Shown here piece after piece: positions 41,799 through 46,416 of a DNA stretch of 46,416 nucleotides. Position numbers and translations under genes: made by a program. Source of the stretch: TCS55 sp964343505 (GTDB lineage: Bacteria; Fidelibacterota; Marinisomatia; Marinisomatales; TCS55). Position 1 is the stretch's first letter. Each line of letters begins with the position of its first letter. The stretch is taken from assembly GCA_964343505.1 (NCBI GenBank), contig CAYFJU010000018.1:1-46416 (forward strand), given 5' to 3'. The notes below the pieces were generated by a model. That model made no database searches. It saw only the letters and a program-made list of their open reading frames with translations, and was not told the DNA's origin.

Positions 41799-43250
41799 TC
41801 AACCAACACCGGCCCGAATCAGGGCCGATTTCCACCGTTCAATTTTTGTGTTTTTTATCTCTGGCTCCATTTTCGGAGAATGCCCGTCATCGGTTTCAAT
41901 TTTAATATCGGGCCAGGATCCAGTTTGTGATTTAATCAATAATGCATGAACGCCCAGGGCAGTGCGGTCTTTCATCGTACTGTGAGTCACCGTTAAGCCG
42001 GTTAAGTCAGAAATGAATTGCAGTAAAGCCGGCCTTCCTCCCCCCCCGCTGGCCATCACTTGTTGAGGTAATACATTTAAATGTGATTTGGCCAGAGTCC
42101 AGATATCATTCACCAGGAAGCCAATCGATTCCATCCCGGCACGTACAATTTCATTGGGAAGATTATTCCCGTACCCTTCAGAAATTGGTTTAATATGATC
42201 GGCCCAATAGGGTGCCGCAATACCGCTGCTGGCGGGGATGTAAACACCTTCAGTTTCTGTTTCTTCACAGCGTCGGTGCCACTGCATTTCCTTATGGGAA
42301 ATAGCCAGGTCCTCCTCCAGCCGGTAAAACAGGGAGTTGCAGGCATTAATCGTTCCTTCGAGCAAATAATGTCTCTCTTGTTTGTCAGAGTAAAGGACAC
42401 TGCTAATCAATCCGTCCACATGAGCCGTATTTTTTCCCGCATTGATTTGGACCGATCCCGATGTACCGAAGTTCATCGCTACTGACCCGGGTGCATGGCC
42501 GCCCTGTCCGATCAAAGCCATTTGTTGATCACCAATAACAATTCGCAGTGGAATACTCTGGCCGTCCATTTTGATGGATCCAAAATTGTGCAGGGATGGC
42601 ACCAGTTGCGGAAGGCAATCTTTAGACGCCCCAAATAAATCCAATAGGCCATGGTCCCATTGGCAGGTAACCAAATCCATCATAATGAATCGGGAAGCAA
42701 TCGTTTCATCAATAAAACAATTGCCAGTCAAATACTGTGTAATGAAGGCACTTATGGTGCCAAATATTGCCGAGCCGGATGCAACTTTTTTCTTCAATGA
42801 ATTTGAGTGATTGATCAGGTGGGCAAATTTGGGTCCGCCAAAATGGGAATTAAGGGGTGCGCCGGTTTTTTTAAAAATTGCTTCTGAATGGGGCTTTAAA
42901 TCCCCGACAATATCAGTGGCGCGGCCATCCTGCCAACTCAAGGCGGGGGTGAGCGGTTTTAATGTCTTGCAATCCCAAAATAAAAATGTGGACCTTTGCA
43001 GGGCCATCCCGGCGGCGGTGAGGTGGATTTTTCTTTCCGCTGCGAACCCTATCGCCTGGCGAATGAGTTTTTCGCAGGTATGGGCAATGGCCAATGCATC
43101 CGCTTCTGCATGACCCAGTCGGGGATGTTTTAAAGTGTGTTTATCCCGCGCTTTGAATACAACATGATTATCGGAATTGAATAAGAAAACTTTTGTGGAA
43201 GAGGTCCCCTGGTCAATAACCAGGGTGGCATGCTTGGTTGCTGAGGGCAA
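41799..43250 (-). CDS. FGGY-family carbohydrate kinase (glycerol/xylulose kinase-like)
   Basis: A 483-residue ASKHA kinase. LVIDQGTSSTKVFLF is phosphate motif 1, SWQDGRA holds the catalytic Asp, GDQQMALIGQG and MNFGTSGSVQINAG are family landmarks, and MASGGGGRPALLQFISDLTG is the adenosine motif. Overall it is nearest to glycerol kinases, but the N-terminal substrate residues (RSTFLFWDCKT in place of the GlpK R-E-T-T loop) differ, so the sugar or polyol is unknown. It starts one base after the ferredoxin stop on the same strand, an unusual pairing. A CGGCCC/GGGCCG hairpin lies in its last codons (41810-41827). Confidence 0.85.
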   Translation of the reverse strand: MPSATKHATLVIDQGTSSTKVFLFNSDNHVVFKARDKHTLKHPRLGHAEADALAIAHTCEKLIRQAIGFAAERKIHLTAAGMALQRSTFLFWDCKTLKPLTPALSWQDGRATDIVGDLKPHSEAIFKKTGAPLNSHFGGPKFAHLINHSNSLKKKVASGSAIFGTISAFITQYLTGNCFIDETIASRFIMMDLVTCQWDHGLLDLFGASKDCLPQLVPSLHNFGSIKMDGQSIPLRIVIGDQQMALIGQGGHAPGSVAMNFGTSGSVQINAGKNTAHVDGLISSVLYSDKQERHYLLEGTINACNSLFYRLEEDLAISHKEMQWHRRCEETETEGVYIPASSGIAAPYWADHIKPISEGYGNNLPNEIVRAGMESIGFLVNDIWTLAKSHLNVLPQQVMASGGGGRPALLQFISDLTGLTVTHSTMKDRTALGVHALLIKSQTGSWPDIKIETDDGHSPKMEPEIKNTKIERWKSALIRAGVG

Positions 43251-43251
43251 A

Positions 43252-43587
43252 TCAGCCGGAGACGGTTACGTCGTAGATTTCTTCAAATTCATTTGTTTTG
43301 ATCATTCGGATTGCATCCCAGGTCAGCTTGGTGCACACCTTGGCACAGATCTGGCAGCCGATGCATTCATCATGCCGCACCTGGACAGGTGGAATTGGGA
43401 TTCCGTACTTCTCGGTGGGAACCGGCTCAATGCAATCGACTGGACAAAAGGGGACGCAAACCTGACACCCGGTGCAATTGTCTTCGTCAACAACAGCGAT
43501 GAGTTTCGGTTTCTTTTTCTTATAATTAACCTTCTCTGCCGGGTCGGGAACTGTTTTGTAATGATCGTAAGTTTTGTTGATTGCCAT
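43252..43587 (-). CDS. Ferredoxin with two 4Fe-4S clusters
   Basis: A 111-residue cytoplasmic electron carrier. The first cluster motif is CTGCQVCVPFCPVDC, with C-x2-C-x2-C-x3-CP. The second is CIGCQICAKVCTKLTW, where Thr follows the fourth Cys in place of Pro. The 30-residue N terminus is Lys-rich and lacks motifs; the C terminus extends past cluster 2. It is transcribed away from another ferredoxin, with 126 nt between them, and is followed by the FGGY kinase. Confidence 0.88.
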   Translation of the reverse strand: MAINKTYDHYKTVPDPAEKVNYKKKKPKLIAVVDEDNCTGCQVCVPFCPVDCIEPVPTEKYGIPIPPVQVRHDECIGCQICAKVCTKLTWDAIRMIKTNEFEEIYDVTVSG

Positions 43588-43713
43588 GATAAGGGCTCTA
43601 ATTAAGAGTCTGGAAGTTAAAGGGATTTGTTTTTTATCACCAAAAGCCTTTTTGCCTTTTATAAAAGTGGTTTAATTTTACAGACGCTTTGAAAACATTT
43701 TTAGGAGAAAACG

Positions 43714-44007
43714 ATGGCCTACATTATAGCTGAACCATGTGTCGGAACCTGCGATACAGCTTGTGTGGAAGTTTGTCCGGTTGACTGTATCCACCCAACC
43801 AAGGATGAATGGGACGAAAAAGGATATGATGAAAGCAATTTAGACAATAAGTTACTTTACATAGATCCTGAAGAATGCATTGACTGTGGTGCATGTGAAC
43901 CTGAATGCCCGGTGGAAGCCATTTTCGAGGAAAGTGAAGTCCCTGAAGAATGGAACAAGTACATTAAAATCAACTATGATTACTTCGGTCGCGAATATTC
44001 AGGCTAA
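43714..44007 (+). CDS. 7Fe/8Fe-type ferredoxin (FdxA-like)
   Basis: A 97-residue ferredoxin. AEPCVGTCDTACVEVCPVDC resembles the N-terminal cluster of FdxA-type ferredoxins (3Fe-4S or 4Fe-4S). ECIDCGACEPECPVEAI is the second, 4Fe-4S cluster. Between them is an acidic loop of about 35 residues. AGGAG lies 6-7 nt before ATG 43714. It is a single-gene unit closed by a strong terminator. Confidence 0.92.
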   Translation: MAYIIAEPCVGTCDTACVEVCPVDCIHPTKDEWDEKGYDESNLDNKLLYIDPEECIDCGACEPECPVEAIFEESEVPEEWNKYIKINYDYFGREYSG

Positions 44008-44030
44008 GGTTTAATCAAAAAACTTTCTTG

Positions 44031-44065
44031 AAACGGCTGTTGTATTTTCAACGGCCGTTTTTTTT
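44031..44065 (+). terminator. Rho-independent terminator after the FdxA-like gene
   Basis: A 12-bp stem AAACGGCTGTTG/CAACGGCCGTTT (44031-44042 with 44049-44060, one T-G pair), 6-nt loop and T-run. It ends 9 nt before the mrp-like gene. Confidence 0.93.
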
Positions 44066-44073
44066 GCAACCCT

Positions 44074-45189
44074 ATGGATAAAAATCAAGTACTCGAATTA
44101 TTAAAATCCGTGAACTATCCCGGATTCAGCCGGGATATTGTCTCTTTCGGCATGTTGGAGGATGTCACCCTTGATGGTGATACGGTGAATGTTACGCTAA
44201 AGATCACCACCCAGCATGAAGATAAAAAAGCGACTGTCATTCATGATGTGACGCAAGCATTGGAAAAAACGAATGCGTTTCAAAATGTCAATGTTTCAGT
44301 CAAAGAAGGCGCGCCCGCTTCACCCGCACAAGCGCCCCAGTCTCCGGCAGAGCAGCCGGCCGCTCCCTTAGAAGGGATTAAGCATGTTATTGCCGTTGCC
44401 AGTGGAAAAGGAGGGGTAGGGAAATCCACCGTTGCAGCGAACTTGGCATTCACGCTCAAAAACGCCGGCCATTCCGTTGGTTTGCTGGACCTGGATATTT
44501 ATGGTCCATCCCTGCCCATTATTTTGGGTATTAACGAACAGCCCCAATTGACCCAAGAACGCAAACTCGTCCCCTTGGATCATATGGGAATGAAAATTAT
44601 GAGTTTTGGTTTTATCAGCGGAAATCAAACACCGGTAATCTGGCGTGGCCCCTTGGTGGCGCGAATGACAGAACAATTCTTCCGCGACGTGGTATGGGGT
44701 GAATTGGATTACTTAATTCTTGATCTCCCTCCCGGCACGGGGGACGTCCAACTGACGCTCACCCAAAAACTCAAAATTGACGGCGCCGTGATAGTGACGA
44801 CACCACAAGATATTGCTTTGGCGGATGTGCGCAAAGGCGCCGATATGTTTAAAAAAGTGCATACACCTGTTTTGGGTGTGGTTGAAAATATGTCCGGTCT
44901 TTTTCTGGAAGGCCGGGTGGAAGACGGGGGGAATGTCTCAATCGAAGGTCAGCCCGTGGATGTTGATTCTGATGGCCGGTTTGCGATCCGGATTGACCTG
45001 TTTAAGCGTGGCGGTGGAAAATCTGAAAGTGACCGATTGGAGGTACCCTTGTTGGGAGAAATTCCTATTTCTCAGGATATTATGGAAGCCACCGATGCGG
45101 GTGAGCCTATCGCCAGTAAAAATCCTGAAGCCCACGTGTCTAAAATATATCAATCCATCGCTGATAAGGTTGTGAATGTCCTGAACTAA
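44074..45189 (+). CDS. Mrp/ApbC-type Fe-S cluster carrier ATPase, CxxC absent
   Basis: The 371-residue protein has an N-terminal MIP18/DUF59 domain (residues about 1-85), a Pro/Ala-rich linker, then the P-loop ATPase: ASGKGGVGKSTVAANLAF, LLDLDIYGPSLPIILG, WRGPLVARMTEQFF and ILDLPPGTGDVQLTLTQKL. After VVENMSGLF, where Mrp proteins usually carry a C-P-x-C pair, there is no Cys at all. A Gly/Asp-rich segment of about 35 residues (EGRVEDGGNVSIEG...) sits there before the GGGKSES stretch. It may be a carrier that binds clusters differently, or only an ATPase. It overlaps the next gene by one base. Confidence 0.88.
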   Translation: MDKNQVLELLKSVNYPGFSRDIVSFGMLEDVTLDGDTVNVTLKITTQHEDKKATVIHDVTQALEKTNAFQNVNVSVKEGAPASPAQAPQSPAEQPAAPLEGIKHVIAVASGKGGVGKSTVAANLAFTLKNAGHSVGLLDLDIYGPSLPIILGINEQPQLTQERKLVPLDHMGMKIMSFGFISGNQTPVIWRGPLVARMTEQFFRDVVWGELDYLILDLPPGTGDVQLTLTQKLKIDGAVIVTTPQDIALADVRKGADMFKKVHTPVLGVVENMSGLFLEGRVEDGGNVSIEGQPVDVDSDGRFAIRIDLFKRGGGKSESDRLEVPLLGEIPISQDIMEATDAGEPIASKNPEAHVSKIYQSIADKVVNVLN

Positions 45190-45980
45190 TGTTCACTTAT
45201 TTCACAGAAATCATAGCGCTCATATTTTTGGGGTTTGCTGTGGTATATCCCTTTTTTCTTTGGCTGGCCCCGCTTAATAAAATAGACGGCGGCTTTTATC
45301 GGTTTAACCTTGGGATGTGCTGCATTGTCGGTGCAATCGGGGTCGCAACACTCCACTTTCTCTATCCGGACATTGTTACCGAAATATATGTTTGGGTGTG
45401 GTTCGGCTCTTTTATGCTCATCACAGCCCTTTACTGGAATGCGGAACATATCAGTAATTTGGTTATCGCAGCCATTGCCATACTCGGAACCGGTACCATG
45501 ATTCGAGTCGCTTTAAACCTTGCGCCTGAGCTTCACCTGTATGGCGTTTGGTCTGTTGTTCTTTTGGGATCGGCGATTACGGCAGCAGTATTCTTTGCCA
45601 TGATATTAGGGCATTGGTATTTAAATGTTATCGCTTTGCCAATAAGACTATTGAAAAGAGCCACATTAGCCATGTGGGTTTTGTTAGCCATCCGCACCCT
45701 TTGGGATATAGTTTATTTTTCCACCGATACCTTTGTTGATACATACGGAATTTCCCATAACCTATGGGCCTTTATGTTACACTTTGAAGGGTTCCTCATG
45801 GGCGTTGCTTTTTTTATGGGGAATCTTGTACCCATCGCGCTAAATATTTTCATCTGGCGTACCTTAAAACTGCAGGCCACCCAAAGCGCCACAGGATTAC
45901 TCTATGTATCTGTTGTATCCATTTTATTCGGTGATTTGCTGTTTAAATATTACCTGCTTCAATATGGATTCCTGGTGTGA
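45189..45980 (+). CDS. Polytopic membrane protein of unknown function
   Basis: This 263-residue protein has seven or eight predicted membrane helices (residues about 5-25, 38-58, 63-83, 88-108, 116-140, 155-175, 190-215 and 235-258). Internal polar sites such as LGHWYLN, TLHFLY and LHFEGFLMG hold His residues that could bind heme, but no family motif is clear. Translation is coupled to the Mrp gene (TAATG overlap) and to the zinc-ribbon gene that follows (GTGA overlap). I do not recognise it. Confidence 0.75.
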   Translation: MFTYFTEIIALIFLGFAVVYPFFLWLAPLNKIDGGFYRFNLGMCCIVGAIGVATLHFLYPDIVTEIYVWVWFGSFMLITALYWNAEHISNLVIAAIAILGTGTMIRVALNLAPELHLYGVWSVVLLGSAITAAVFFAMILGHWYLNVIALPIRLLKRATLAMWVLLAIRTLWDIVYFSTDTFVDTYGISHNLWAFMLHFEGFLMGVAFFMGNLVPIALNIFIWRTLKLQATQSATGLLYVSVVSILFGDLLFKYYLLQYGFLV

Positions 45981-46363
45981 GCCAACTGGATTGTGAAGTC
46001 TGTCAAAAGACACTATCGTTTTCAGAAGCTGCAAAATGCGGCGAATGTGATAGTCCCAACCTATTCGAATATAATTTAGATTTTTCCGAATGCCCTGTTT
46101 GCGGATGTAAACAGCTCTATCGGAAAAAAGATTTTAACCAGGCCGTGGGATGCATGATTATTTTAATCGGCGCCCTGCTCGTTCCCTGGACTTATGGAAT
46201 CAGTTTACTTGTCCTTTCTCTTGTGGATTACCTCCTTTACCGCCGTATCAAAGATTCGGTTGAATGCTATAAATGTAAATCAGAGTTTAAAAATGCAGTT
46301 GTGCCGGAGGTGTTAGAACCATTTGACCATCATATTGCAGAACTCTACGAGCCGCCACATTAG
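45977..46363 (+). CDS. Zinc-ribbon membrane protein of unknown function
   Basis: A 128-residue protein starting at GTG 45977, overlapping the previous stop by 4 nt. It has Cys pairs DCEVCQ, KCGECD and ECPVCGCK in the first 50 residues and ECYKCKSEF near the C terminus, which suits one or two zinc ribbons or rubredoxin-like knuckles split around a double membrane helix (residues about 58-92). The C-terminal LEPFDHHIAELYE follows. Its coupling to the Mrp-type gene suggests a joint role in metal or cluster handling; this is inferred from position. Confidence 0.72.
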   Translation: MSQLDCEVCQKTLSFSEAAKCGECDSPNLFEYNLDFSECPVCGCKQLYRKKDFNQAVGCMIILIGALLVPWTYGISLLVLSLVDYLLYRRIKDSVECYKCKSEFKNAVVPEVLEPFDHHIAELYEPPH

Positions 46364-46416
46364 CCCGCAACGATTATTCATTGATTGCACCTGTCTGAAA
46401 GAGTAACTTCGCCCGC

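Noticed and set aside
41810..41827. Terminator at the FGGY kinase/TlpA convergence
   Set aside because: The 6-bp stem lies in the kinase coding region and has no T-run on either strand.

Overview
The window reads as chromosomal DNA of a Gram-negative bacterium of the Bacteroidota/Chlorobiota side of the tree (FCB group). My best guess is a marine lineage such as Neomarinimicrobiota or a relative. This rests on a PorV/PorQ-like outer-membrane barrel, 6-bladed beta-propeller lipoproteins next to small Cys-containing secreted peptides, a eukaryotic-type glutamine synthetase (GSII), and one promoter-like site matching the Bacteroidota -7 motif TAnnTTTG. The phylum is inferred from family content only. 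No gene-free stretch exceeds 300 bases.

Layout. (1) 1-2390 and 8737-12600 are two A+T-rich islands. Each carries 6-bladed beta-propeller lipoproteins, thioredoxin-fold envelope proteins and short secreted Cys-rich peptides. (2) Between them, at 2567-8736, lies a more G+C-rich tandem pair of RND-type permeases with no membrane-fusion or outer-membrane partner. (3) 12777-19624 is a housekeeping block: ispE, tRNA-Gln with two 96-bp tandem repeats growing from its 3' end, then prs-rplY-pth-hppA-rpsF-rpsR-rplI and a strong terminator. (4) 19647-24675 holds an LtaS-type sulfatase-fold membrane enzyme, priA and a PorV-like barrel. (5) 24810-33616 is a nitrogen-assimilation region: an Lrp/AsnC regulator, gltB without gltD, a TorF-type porin, amtB, an unusual P-II protein, GSII-type glnA and a terminator. 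(6) 33657-36255 has a cytochrome c/copper-monooxygenase fusion lipoprotein and a family I.5-type lipase. (7) 36271-41797 is a run of maintenance genes: CsaA-like, MarR, mutY, acyltransferase, SDR, DJ-1/PfpI, HAD phosphatase, HemJ/CopD-like membrane protein and a TlpA-like thioredoxin. (8) 41799-46363 has a ferredoxin and FGGY kinase on the minus strand, then a divergent 7Fe-type ferredoxin, an Mrp-type ATPase lacking its CxxC, a polytopic membrane protein and a zinc-ribbon membrane protein.

How the genes work together. The nitrogen block is a coherent GS-GOGAT module: outer-membrane entry (TorF), inner-membrane ammonium channel (AmtB), P-II control, GSII and GOGAT, with an Lrp-type regulator in front. 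The most novel signal is the pair of A+T-rich islands. Three Cys-rich secreted peptides, three propellers and three thioredoxin-fold proteins recur together, suggesting an envelope system for making, sensing or displaying disulfide-bonded peptides. It resembles the NVEALA-peptide/6-bladed-propeller neighbourhoods of Bacteroidota but lacks the NVEALA motif.
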